A stretch of 64,000 nucleotides of DNA from contig CM073321.1 in NCBI GenBank assembly GCA_037043015.1, forward strand, positions 40,568,420-40,632,419, in the 5' to 3' direction. The stretch is from Bryum argenteum (taxonomy: Eukaryota > Streptophyta > Bryopsida > Bryales > Bryaceae). The position numbers and the translations under genes are program-made. This document shows, one piece after another, positions 55,318 to 64,000 of this stretch; the first letter of the stretch is position 1; every line of letters begins with the position of its first letter. The notes beneath the pieces are model-generated. The model saw only the letters and a program-made list of their open reading frames with translations. It did not search any database and was not told where the DNA came from.

Positions 55318-56534
55318 ATGGCGCCGAAGTTTTCACGTTCGAGGGGCGAGGCCAAGTCTCCACGACCAAAGGGCGACCTTCCAAAAATGGATTGGGAAGC
55401 ATGGAGTGACCCAAACTGTGTTGCAGAGTCGGGTTGGCGAGAGGAGAGGGCAGACATTTGGAATTGCACCATGTGCAAGAAGTACGTGAAGATGTATCAC
55501 ATATTGAAGTTATGGCCGCGGCACAAAGCAGAGAAATATGGTCCTCGTCGCGAAGGCCCAGTGAAGAGTTGCAAAAGCGACCATTTTGCGCACAGATATC
55601 ATGAAGTTACACTTGCGGTTGAATCAAGAACACAAGGCCAGAATTGATGCTGTATTCTACCATGGCCATGGTCTGGGCTGAAATAGTCCTTCACAAGGAC
55701 ATTGACTGGACCACTGTGATAGGTTTGAACGTGCATTTATTGGATCGCAGCAACCGATTCATTTCCACAAATTGGATGGGACCAAGCGATTGTTATACTA
55801 CTTATTCAGAACGTTCAGCTGATATGGATGCCCAACTTCAACAACATGATACTCCAAGGGCATATGGGGGCACTAACCAAGACTCAAACCATGACGATCG
55901 TCAAGCACCAGTATCCTTTGGCACAGGAAGTGAGGAGTATTACCATGGAAACCACCAATTCAGTACTCCGGTGAGTTATATGCCACTCCATCAGCAAAAC
56001 ACGTACGGAGCCGAACGCGAGTACGGTAGAGGTGGATCTAGTTCGAATTACCCATCTCCAATGTATACAGGAGGTACACATGGTTTAGGAGGTGAGCAGG
56101 GTAGCGGATCCAATGCTCAATGCAACTCAAGCCCAACTCATCCTATAAACCCATACAATCGTGGGAACCAATACGGTACAACATTCGGAAGTCGCGAGTA
56201 CCATAGGCCATCACACCCGAAGGAAACATACGAGTATGGAGGTCAATATGATAGAAGATTAGACATTGTTGGCTACACAAATTATGGATATGGTCAGAAT
56301 GCATAAGGAAGTAACGACATGCCTTCAGCACCTTTACTATCTCTTGAGGACGAAGAGGCGAGGTACCAACGAGATCTGCAACAAGCCACACTTCTAAGTC
56401 AGCAGGAATACATTGAACAGCTTGAAGCCGAAAGAAACTTTAGGCAAACTTACTTGTTTGGAGAATCTTCTCGAGGACCACCTTCTTACGGCGCAGCGCC
56501 AAGTCGTAAACAGGATGATGAAGACTCGGATTAA
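55318..56534 (+). pseudogene. WCHI-VDW family protein with Gly/Tyr/Ser-rich linker and UIM-like helix
   Basis: ATG 55318 (MAPKFSRSRGEAKSPRPK) leads into the family domain: ESGWREERADIWNCTMCKKYVKMYHILKLWPR, SCKSDHFAHRYHEV, then a one-base frameshift near 55600-55640, then KNTRPELMLYSTMAMVWAEIVLHKDIDWTTV. A 180-residue Gly/Ser/Tyr/Asn-rich low-complexity region follows (YGGTNQDSNHDDRQ..., YGRGGSSSNYPS...). A TAA at 56304-56306 fits a C-to-T change in a Gln codon. After it the same frame encodes EDEEARYQRDLQQATLLSQQE (56346-56408), which matches the ubiquitin-interacting motif pattern (acid run, L-x-x-A-x-x-x-S-x-x-E). The frame ends at 56534. Convergent with the kinase-like gene at 58741. Confidence 0.76.
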
Positions 56535-57250
56535 GAATGACAAAATCATCATACATAGTGTCATTATAGGAAAAAATTTGTAGTTTTTTGCAACGGATGA
56601 TGTCTACATCATTATCGACTTGCTAGTGGCCAGTTTTGAGGATCCTGAAATCCATATCTTGTTTATGAATGGATTATTCGAATATCGGACTATATCATTA
56701 TATATTAATATACTATGCAATTTGTTATTTCAAGGATTTAATCGCGATGTCTTGTATTTTTACTATGAGTTCACTTGGTGGTAATAATCTCTTTTGTATG
56801 GCTTTAAGCCTTTTTTCACTATTCACACTCTCACCTAACATATGATATGTTATTCAATTCATACAAATAAAGGCATATGTAAGAAAGGTCATATTATGTT
56901 TGACTTGACTTGGACAAACCATTAATATCGCAACTACGCAAGAGTTGATATAATGAAGAAGTTTCACAATTCATTATATATTCTCAAATATTGTTTATGA
57001 AGATTTGGAGATATTTCTATTGAAGGTATTGAGTAATAAAATCAAATAACAAACAATGGAGAAAAAGTCATTCATTGGAATCATTGCAAGGTATATATAA
57101 ACAAGAATGTACTTGAAGCCGCTACATATAGAAGGCATGTAATACATTTGACTACAAAATATTTGCCTACATCTACATGAGAACTTCAATGAAGAATCTA
57201 AAAAGCTAATAAAGCCGCAAGAACTAAAAGAAATGCGCATAACTAATTTA
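56535..57250. other. AT-rich stretch between convergent 3' ends
   Basis: No gene seen. It should contain the 3' untranslated regions of the two convergent genes; AATAAA-like strings (for example ACAAATAAAGG near 56865) are present but not decisive. Confidence 0.5.
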
Positions 57251-58741
57251 CTAATCATACTTGGTGCGAAAATGATCATTTGGCACCGGCCAATGGAATG
57301 ATTCCATGAAGCGGTTGACAACGTGGGTCAGCGTATACTTTGCATCAGCCACCATCTCCAAGTATTGGTCAAAAGCATTTGCCAAGTCTTGATTTGACCA
57401 CCGGTCAGGCCCCGTTGTACTTTGGCAATTCTCGTAGGCCGTCGACATGCTCTTCTTGAGGATTTGTTGTGCTATTCGTGCCGTAGCAAACTCCTCCGAA
57501 GCGCAATCAAAAAGGGGAATAACGTGAATGTCATCACTCTGTTTGTACAAGTACGCCACCCGAGGATCCACCCAATATCGTGCTTGTAGAGTATCAATTC
57601 TCTCTTGGGGTTTTGTGAACGTATACAAGGACCTCATTTTATCATCCATGCTCGTGGTTAGCCCCCAATCGCATACTCCAATATACACCCGTGATTCATC
57701 TTGAGGGAAGTGAAGAAGTATGTTGTCTGGAGACACATCGTTGTGGAGGTAGTTCAACTGGTGGCCTTCACACATGATATGCACTAAAGCCCAAGCAAGC
57801 TTTGTTCGTTTTTTGCGAAACCGGACCAACTGTCAAGCTCGAATACGCTCATCATCAGAATGAGGTGAGAGTCCGATCTCTCCATGAACATCATCTCCAT
57901 CTCTTGCATCAAGGGCCAACATCGATCAAATCGTGCCGCCATTCCACCAGTACGTATAGCCTTGGACCTTATTTGCATAAATGGCTATAAAACGAATACC
58001 ACCTAGATGTTGTATCCTCACAGCAAACGCCTCATTCTGATGCTCCACCTTGGCCAAGTCTGGTCGTGTCACAGCATGATTGGGAGTCTTTGCAGCAAAT
58101 TTCCAAAACTCTTGAATGGCCACAACCCCTCTTATGTGAACTTTGGAAATTGTGCCGTATCCTCCCCTTAGAGTCCTCTTCACAAGTTCGATGATACGGG
58201 CCGTGACAGGAATTACTATCAAATTATTCATGCGACCCAGCTCCATTAACCTTCCTTAATCCGTGTGCCACCATCCTATGGAGCCGCACCGGTTTTGATT
58301 CTTGGAATACGGCCTCATCGCTTGTTGAAAAGCCTCCGCCCTCAATACCACATCCCTAAACTCCTCATCACCCGCTCGACTCGTTCTCTCGTACCTCTTC
58401 AATATGTCGACAGCGTTCCAGAGAGCATCAATTAATCTATCCTCTATCCAATCCGTAAATCCACGCTTATCGGTCTCCGGTCTCCACACCGGATCTTGGA
58501 GCGCTTCCATCATGAGGTCCATCATGTCGTCCTTGAATTTGGCCTGAGCTTCCTCTTTGTATCTCATGTATTTGCTGAACAAACGTGAAAGACTATTAGC
58601 CTCATAAAATCGCACGATTACATTCTCCCGAAGAAAGTTCTTGCACTTATTGGATGGGTGCTCCCACTTCTCAAGATGTCTAAACGGCCTTGGTCTCCGG
58701 CCTCGATTCCCCCCACTGCCCCCAACCCCATGTTTTGGCAT
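57251..58741 (-). pseudogene. Protein kinase-like protein with HND and DWG motifs
   Basis: ATG 58741 (MPKHGVGGSGGNRGRRPRPFRH) begins 167 bp below a TATA box. A helical N-terminal region (residues ~25-150) precedes a kinase-like domain: a glycine-rich loop RGGYGTISKVHIRG, VVAIQEFWKF (Gln where the beta-3 Lys is usual), AIYANKVQGYTYWWNGGT, LAWALVHIMCEGHQLNYLHNDVSPDNILLHFP (HxD and Asn kept) and VCDWGLTT (DWG in place of DFG). The last ~190 residues (57829-57251) are open. In-frame stops at 58256-58258, 57926-57928 and 57833-57835 break it. The paralogue is at 30230-31773. If the Gln assignment is right the protein was a pseudokinase or an atypical kinase even before decay. Confidence 0.75.
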
Positions 58742-58872
58742 CTTTTTGAAAAAAAAAGCTAAATCTCCTCCCTTACAAACGGAAAGACTTCTTTCCTCCC
58801 AGGATAAGGAGCCAGTGGATGAAAATTAAAAAAATTTCCAACCTACAGCCACTCCGCACCCTGAAAAGGAAG

Positions 58873-59240
58873 GAAAGAAGTGAGGAGAGTGGAGGACCGG
58901 TCGGCCTTATATAGGCCGTGGTCGCATGGCCGACCGGCGACCTAAATCGAACGGCCGCTGGCCGACCGGTCCGACCGATCGGACGGCCAGCGGCGGCCGA
59001 CCCGACCGATCGGCCGACTGATCGGACGGCCGGCGCCGACCGCGACAGATCGGACGGCCGACGCCGACCGCGACCGATCGGACGGCCGACGCCGACCGCG
59101 CCTCATCCGACGGCCGACCAAAACCGCGACCGATTGGACGGCCTGCGGCCGATCAAGCGACCGATCCGTCGACTGCGACCGATCCGACGCCGTCGACTGG
59201 TCGGTCGGCCGTGATCGATCGGACGGTCCTGGGCCGCCGT
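58873..59240 (-). promoter_or_regulatory. CGGCCGACC array and TATA box upstream of the 58741 gene
   Basis: Next to the gene, the complement reads GGCCTATATAAGGCCGACCGG (TATA box, 58905-58914). The array behind it, to 59235, repeats ATCGGACGGCCGACGCCGACCGCGACCG-type units of 30-36 bp and shorter CGACCGATCGG palindromes. Confidence 0.7.
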
Positions 59241-59345
59241 TTACAATTCAATGGTAACCACCTACACTCACAACACTATTTGAACGGCTATGATGCAACC
59301 TCCAATACGATCTGACGGTTAAAATATTTACTACATGAATAGTAA

Positions 59346-59432
59346 TTCCGATTTACCCCCCGGACAGACGTCCGGACGGGCGGACGTCCGTCCGACCAAA
59401 AAAACCCAAAAGACGTCTGCATTGACATCCCT
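59346..59432 (-). mobile_element. hAT-like terminus, GACGTCTGCATTGACATCCCTG
   Basis: The complement begins CAGGGATGTCAATGCAGACG and contains GGACGGACGTCCGCCCGTCCGGACG. The start resembles other hAT-like ends in the window. No partner terminus or duplication was found. Confidence 0.4.
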
Positions 59433-59436
59433 GGCC

Positions 59437-59600
59437 CCTAACCCCCCCTCCCCCGCCCCTAACCCCCCCCCCCTTCACCTGCTTCTAACCCCCCCTCCTC
59501 CGCTTTGACCCCCCCTCCCCCAACCTGACCCCCTCTACCCCCTTGCCCCCCTCTCCCCCGCCCTGCCCCCCCCTCCTGCGCCTCTAACCCCCCCTGCAAC
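59437..59600. repeat. C-rich tract (G-rich on the minus strand)
   Basis: At least ten runs of five or more C, in patterns CTAACCCCCCC, CCTCCCCCGCCC and TGACCCCCCCTCCCCC, cover about 160 bp. The minus strand should be able to form G-quadruplexes. The tract leads directly into the hAT-type terminus at 59584-59693. Confidence 0.8.
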
Positions 59601-59693
59601 CAAGGTGGGCGGGTACGTCCGTCCGTCCGGGACAACTCGTACGTCCCTTTTTGTCCGCCCGATTACCTCAACACACCCGATATGACAACCTTG
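59584..59693 (-). mobile_element. Terminus related to the 2773-3111 hAT-type MITE
   Basis: The complement from 59693 reads CAAGGTTGTCATATCGGGTG, then TGTTGAGGTAATCGGGCGG, GTACGAGTTGTCCCGGACGGACGG and CCGCCCACCTTGGTTG..GGGGG, following the left end of the MITE at 2773 for about 110 bp. The 8 bp outside (CTCTTGGC) have no obvious partner, and the other end may be the C-rich side or lost. Confidence 0.65.
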
Positions 59694-59701
59694 CTCTTGG
59701 C

Positions 59702-61494
59702 CATGAGTTATGACTATGAAAATGGTTTTTTTTTTTTCTTTCCTTAGCCATAGCTCTTGGTCCATATTGTAAAGGGACCCTTAGTTCTGGAAAAAATAAA
59801 GGAATCAATATTGGTCAACCCACCTTCTCTAAATAATTAAGAATGATAAAAAATGCCATATATCAATGTAGGTACATTGGACATTGGAGGTTTTTCCCTT
59901 TTGCTTATACCAATTGCAATAATGACAATTCATTCACCAAGAATATTTAAATTGAGCAAAAGAAAATCGTCATATTCTCATTCAATGTTTTTGCATACCT
60001 ACATGGCAATTGCACTTAGTGTTTGGTATTGCGTACACTATTGTTCAACAATTGCATTTCAACGTGATGCACATACTACCAGGCATTCTTGGCTTGGGCC
60101 CCCTTCATCACAAACTTGGCTTGGCCCCCCTTCATTCAAATGTGCATTAGAAATAATTTGGGGTCTTCAAAAGGCCCTCCAAGCCCCATTTGGGCAGCAT
60201 GCCGATGGTGCATTTTCTGTACAATTTGGGCATTGGGCAGGTTTGTTGACATGATTGTATCGCCATAGTGGACTTGCGTGGCACCATCATCAGCTTTATT
60301 TATCAGAATTTTTTATGCTAACTCACCCAGAAGGTGTCCTACCCCAAAATAATTTTAAATTGGAAAGTCAACCGTTGTACCGGACTATAATATTGAAAAA
60401 AAAGGGATGTACCATGTCGTTTTGGCAATGAGATGGCGGGAAGCATGTGGATGTTACAGTCAAAAATGGCGCCAAATCAATGTGTCACAGACAAGTAGGA
60501 TAGAATTGGCGTGTGGGTGTGTGCCATGTATCCTTCTTGGATTAGCGAGCTGCCTCGGTGTTGGTGTGCGTCTTTCGTGGGTTAGCGAGGTGCCTCGGTG
60601 TGCGTGTGCGTGGCTGTGAAGTCAACTCTGTGCTTCAACATGATGTTGCAGGATGCCACAAATACATGCAGTTCGTATATTCCGCAAATTCAGTTATCAG
60701 GAAAATATGCACCAATAATTAGGTGAGGGAAGTCATTGGATAGCTAAGCATCACGTAGTAGTTTTCCACTGAGGAGAGCCTAAATCCCGGTGACCCGGTT
60801 TTTAAGCCACAAGTTTGGCCGTGGGGGTGGGTGCAAGTAAAACGACCTTCCAAGCAATGGACACCAAACTTCATACATGCATGCAATTTCTAAATTGAAT
60901 TCACAAGGAGACACAACCATTCACTCAAGTCTCCATTTAATGCAAAACAAGTAGCTCCAGCAGTGAAGTGAGTCCGCCAAGCCTCCCTAGGAGGTTCAAA
61001 TAACCCTCACTTGACCACCCAGGGCCTAGGGCTCAATTATGGGCACAAAATGACCAAAAGGAACACTTAAGGCCTCTAAAACACATATGGACTAAGAGGT
61101 CCAACACACAATTTAGGGCTGAAAAGGGGTTGCAAATCACATCAAAGCACCTTCTACCTCAAGCCTAAGCACCCAATCAACATATGAGTGCTAACAATCA
61201 ACTAAACATGCAATTCTCCACCACTACACAATTTTAGGGTTAATTGGAGAATTTTGGGCAGCGCTTCCGCGCGGTTCCCTCACACGAATTCAAATCGTGA
61301 CACAAGACAATCAAACCAGCATACACAAGCAAGAAAACACACATTCATACATGAAACTATAACACAACATCACCAAATCAAGCTGCAACCCAAACATGTT
61401 TTTGGGCAACAAATTGCCATTTTCCAAAGCATTCATGCATCTAACCCCACTAGGGTCGTTGCACACACAATCTAGCTACTCAAGAGTGTCACAA
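59702..61494. other. Stretch without recognised gene
   Basis: The plus frame 59853-60254 is open for 133 codons with hydrophobic segments but no family I recognise. A direct repeat GGTTAGCGAGGTGCCTCGGTG-like occurs at about 60540 and 60579. The rest is unique-looking mid-GC DNA and may belong to an unrecognised retroelement. Confidence 0.45.
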
Positions 61495-62364
61495 TCACAT
61501 CAAAGGAGGATGAAATGGGGCTTCCCTCAATCTGCCGCCACCAGTAAGGTCCCTTCGGTAGAACGACGATTTCTCCCTCGTCCTTGCTCCAATGGGGGCG
61601 AGCTTGGTCCCGTTAGAAAGAAAACTCGACAATGCTCCTGGATCTCTAAAGCACGCCCCCCAATTCCTTGCCAATCGTGAGATCTCGTCCTTCAAAGCCG
61701 ACCCTTCAACTCTGCCGTCACCAGTAAGGGTACTTTGGTAGAATTGCGATTTCTCCCTTGTCCTTGCTCCAATGAGGGCAAGCTTGGTCTTGTTGGAAAG
61801 AAAACTCGACAATGCTCCTGGATCTCTAAAGCACGCCCCCCAATTCCTTGCCAATCGTGAGATCTCGTCCTTCAAAGCCGACCCTTCAACTCTGCCGTCA
61901 CCAGTAAGGGTACTTTGGTAGAATCGCGAATTCTTCCTTGTCCTTGCTCCAATGAGGGCAAGCTTGGTCTTGTTGGAAAGAAAACTCGACAACGCTCCTA
62001 GATCTCTAAGGCACGCCTCCCAATTCTTCGTCAATCGTGAGATCTCGTCCTTCAAAGTCGGCCCCCCAACTCTGCCGTCACCAGTAAGGGTACTTTGGTA
62101 GAATCGCGAATTCTTCCTCGTCCTTGCTCCAATGAGGGCAAGCTTGGTCTTGTTGGAAAGAAAACTCGACAACGCTCCTAGATCTCTAAGGCACGCCTCC
62201 CAATTCTTCGTCAATCGTGAGATCTCGTCCTTCAAAGTCGGCAGCCACTCCCAAATTGAAAACTCCAACCCTTCTATCTTCTCCTCCAACCTACCCACAC
62301 TCACACCCACATGCAACGAATCCACACATCCTACTTGCAAGTTTTTTTGTGTTAGACCACCCAA
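61495..62364 (-). CDS. Tandem-repeat protein with 60-residue coiled-coil repeats
   Basis: The 289-residue frame starts at 62364 and contains four repeats of 60 residues of the type LKDEISRLTKNWEACLRDLGALSSFLSNKTKLALIGARTRKNSRFYQSTLTGDGRV. The DNA period is exactly 180 bp (units at 61531, 61711, 61891 and 62071). Units 1-2 and units 3-4 form two closer pairs (AATTCCTTGCC versus AATTCTTCGTC), suggesting stepwise duplication. Heptad-like Leu/Ile spacing suggests helices. Because the unit is divisible by three, the frame stays open through expansion. It might be a real repeat protein or a minisatellite that happens to be open; I recognise no family. Confidence 0.45.
   Translation of the reverse strand: MGGLTQKNLQVGCVDSLHVGVSVGRLEEKIEGLEFSIWEWLPTLKDEISRLTKNWEACLRDLGALSSFLSNKTKLALIGARTRKNSRFYQSTLTGDGRVGGPTLKDEISRLTKNWEACLRDLGALSSFLSNKTKLALIGARTRKNSRFYQSTLTGDGRVEGSALKDEISRLARNWGACFRDPGALSSFLSNKTKLALIGARTREKSQFYQSTLTGDGRVEGSALKDEISRLARNWGACFRDPGALSSFLSNGTKLAPIGARTREKSSFYRRDLTGGGRLREAPFHPPLM
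61531..62250. repeat. 180-bp tandem repeat, four units
   Basis: TCTGCCGTCACCAGTAAGGG recurs at 61711, 61891 and 62071, with a variant at 61531. The period is exactly 180 bp, and units 2-4 are nearly identical over long stretches. Confidence 0.93.
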
Positions 62365-62394
62365 CTCTATTTTGCATAGTTCAACCTAAGAAAA

Positions 62395-62455
62395 TTTTCA
62401 CACACACACACACCGTCTTCCCCCACACATGGGAGAGAGAGAGAGACACACACTC
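62395..62455. repeat. CA and GA microsatellites
   Basis: ACACACACACACAC near 62400-62413, then GAGAGAGAGAGACACACAC near 62432-62450. Confidence 0.9.
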
Positions 62456-62689
62456 TCTCCAACCCTAGCCCGACGGTAGGGAGAAAACCAACTCCACTAC
62501 ATCCATCCAACATTTCATCCACCGGTCTTTTAACCCCTTTTCCACTTTCTAACTTTTTAGAACTAAAACCATTGAGGATTTTGATTCTAACAAGTCCGGA
62601 TTAGCGAGATTTCCCGCCGAGGTGAACCTTCTCAAGGGTTCACACACTGCGTTTCCAGATCTCTCTCCGATTACAACACCTTTATCCGA

Positions 62690-63898
62690 AATGCAGCGTC
62701 TGCCTCTCGAACAGTAGCAAGCTGAGCCGATAAATCTTCCCATTCCGCAGCTTTCTTTGCATACTCCTCAGCTGGAGCAAATTCACGGAGAAGGCGCTTT
62801 TTCTCTTTTGATGTTGCACTATATGGAGCAGCAAGCGCATCTTCAACGTCGTTGTCGTCTGCGTGCATAATGGACAAGGTGGCGTCCAGTTTACGGCGTG
62901 ACTCCTGCATACACTCATGCCACTCCTGCCAGTTTACGGCATGACTCCTGCCACGGCCACTTTATTAACGCGGATGCGCTCTTCCTCCTCCGCAATAAGA
63001 ACGCTTCGAATGCGCTCCTCTTCCTCCGCAACAAGCACACCACCCACTTCGCTGCTTCTCAAAGTCCTTGCTTCATTGCTTTTGCAAGAGAGCTCTGCAA
63101 TTATCTAGCATAAGCCTTCGACTTGGCAGCGCATTGCTTTCGGCCCAAACTTCTGAAGATTACGACCTTGGTTCTACAGTTGATGAGTTAGGCGCGATGT
63201 TGCTTCTTTGCATCAGTTCACAGGCTTCTGGTAGACAAATGTCGCATAGCAGACCTTCAAGAATCGCATGGAGTAGTAAGCATTGTCTGGTTTATTTCTA
63301 TAGACCTTGAAATATTGTTGTCCAAACGTTGTCAATTGTATTGGTTCCGTGCACCTTGCCAATTCATATCGATGCGGTTCATTTCCTAGCCTCCAAATAT
63401 TGCAAATTTCCTTCTCAGTGATGAAGGGATACACCTTATAGACTTCCTTTAGAGTCGGACCTTTAGTGCAAAGACCAACTTGTGTTGTGAATAACTGGGA
63501 CCCGTACTTTGCGTCACGACCAAGCAGCACCGGCGCTGCAAGAATCGTTTTCGCGTGGAGATCGTCTGGAAGATCCCCGAGGTCGAACGGCTCAGCAAAC
63601 TCTTCCATGCAAATACCCCACACACTCGTTGTGTTAGTATTACTTCATCTATATTTACAGACAAGGAGAACCAATTAGTGTCATTTGGCAAATTTCTGTA
63701 GAAAATTCTTGACAATTGTTTTACAAAAAGCATTGGATACACATTTGTACACTAACCTAAAGAAGAGTTATCCGCGTGATCATGTGTTGCGTGATCCTCT
63801 ACTCGATCAGGCTGACGCATTGGCGATGGGCTCACCCTTCTCTTCCGCTTCCGCTTCCCCTCCATTTTTGGTCGTGACAAAACACGTATACTTCTGAA
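62690..63898 (-). CDS. Unrecognised multi-exon gene with a domain possibly related to the WCHI-VDW family
   Basis: The main exon (about 63630-63210) encodes GICMEEFAEPFDLGDLPDDLHAKTILAAPVLLG..., KVYPFITEKEICNIWRLGNE, FGQQYFKVYRNKPDNAYYSMRFLKVCYATFVYQKPVN. The last part resembles the second half of the WCHI-VDW domain (VYAExILxKxVDW) in spacing, but the WCHI part is absent, so kinship is tentative. Upstream, 63898-63780 encodes a charged segment (FVTTKNGGEAEAEEKGEP). Downstream, 63070-62690 encodes AEEERIRSVLIAEEERIRV and REFAPAEEYAKKAAEWEDL in shifting frames. Splice sites could not be fixed and stops are present, so it may be a pseudogene. It does not have a GC array directly upstream within the window. 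Confidence 0.35.
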
Positions 63899-64000
63899 TC
63901 AACGGGCTGTGAAAAGTGAAATTGCTACAACCAAGAGAAAACTGAAATTGCTATAAGCAAGTGCAATTGTAGACCTATGTACTTTAGAAAGCTCCAAGCA

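Noticed and set aside
59853..60254. A membrane protein or organelle-derived gene
   Set aside because: The 133-codon frame has hydrophobic stretches, but no organellar or known membrane family is recognisable and no promoter or splice evidence supports it.
1..64000. tRNA, rRNA or other structured RNA genes
   Set aside because: I looked for tRNA B-box-like GGTTCGAATCC and conserved rRNA strings and saw none that could be supported by eye; a covariance search was not possible.

Overview
The window reads as nuclear DNA of a plant, probably a non-seed land plant or a close algal relative. This is an inference from GT...AG introns, a CCCTAAA-type interstitial repeat near 52.9 kb, a plant-style CACTA transposon, and several protein families that I cannot tie to seed-plant housekeeping genes. 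I see no housekeeping gene, no tRNA or rRNA gene, and no bacterial or organellar operon. Almost everything is a mobile element, a relic of one, or a decayed multigene-family member.

0-25.4 kb, nested mobile elements. An LTR retrotransposon end (1-1732) cuts into a minus-strand ParB/Srx-like pseudogene (1733-3470). That pseudogene also carries a 339-bp hAT-type MITE (2773-3111). Upstream of it is an array of about nine ~20-bp palindromes (3.5-4.2 kb). Next comes a decayed DUF7869-type gene (minus, 6.2-9.15 kb) with its own, different array of about 20 palindromes (9.3-10.5 kb). A complete 14.6-kb CACTA (En/Spm) transposon (10536-25121) landed inside one of those palindromes, with perfect 18-bp termini and a TTA target duplication. 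Its TnpA-like gene (minus) still splices in frame. Its TnpD transposase (plus) carries four in-frame stops.

25.4-30 kb. A CAGGGTTGTC terminus (25973) is split by a pogo/Tc1-type element (26070-29489, TA duplication).

30-59 kb, a decayed gene-family cluster. Four or five paralogues share an N-terminal domain with the signature W..C/Y-V/I-x-W-C-H-I ... V-Y-A-E-x-I-L-x-K-x-V-D-W (genes starting at 32348 +, 38746 -, 40626 +, 49685 -, 55318 +). They have varied C-termini: a RING-H2 finger, a UIM-like helix, SUMO-interaction-like motifs and coiled coils. Two kinase-like genes (ATG at 31773 - and 58741 -) lie beside them. Genes of both families start 120-200 bp from a TATA-like box that abuts a GC-rich array of CGGTCGCC or CGGCCGACC motifs. 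One array (31.94-32.22 kb) has a TATA box on each side and sits between divergent genes of the two families. The same arrays also lie in the ends of foldback elements and at the borders of duplicated segments, so they look like both promoters and rearrangement points. Insertions in this part are a 1520-bp solo LTR (32881-34400), a ~806-bp inverted-repeat element (37396-38201), a foldback element (42.57-44.9 kb) and a 284-bp TA-flanked MITE (53930-54213).

59-64 kb. Transposon termini, a C-rich tract, an exact 180-bp four-copy coding repeat (61531-62250) and an unrecognised minus-strand gene.

Most reading frames are broken by stops explainable as C-to-T or G-to-A changes, which fits long-term cytosine methylation. 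The clearest exceptions are the 670-residue ORF at 47673-49685 and the CACTA TnpA-like exons.
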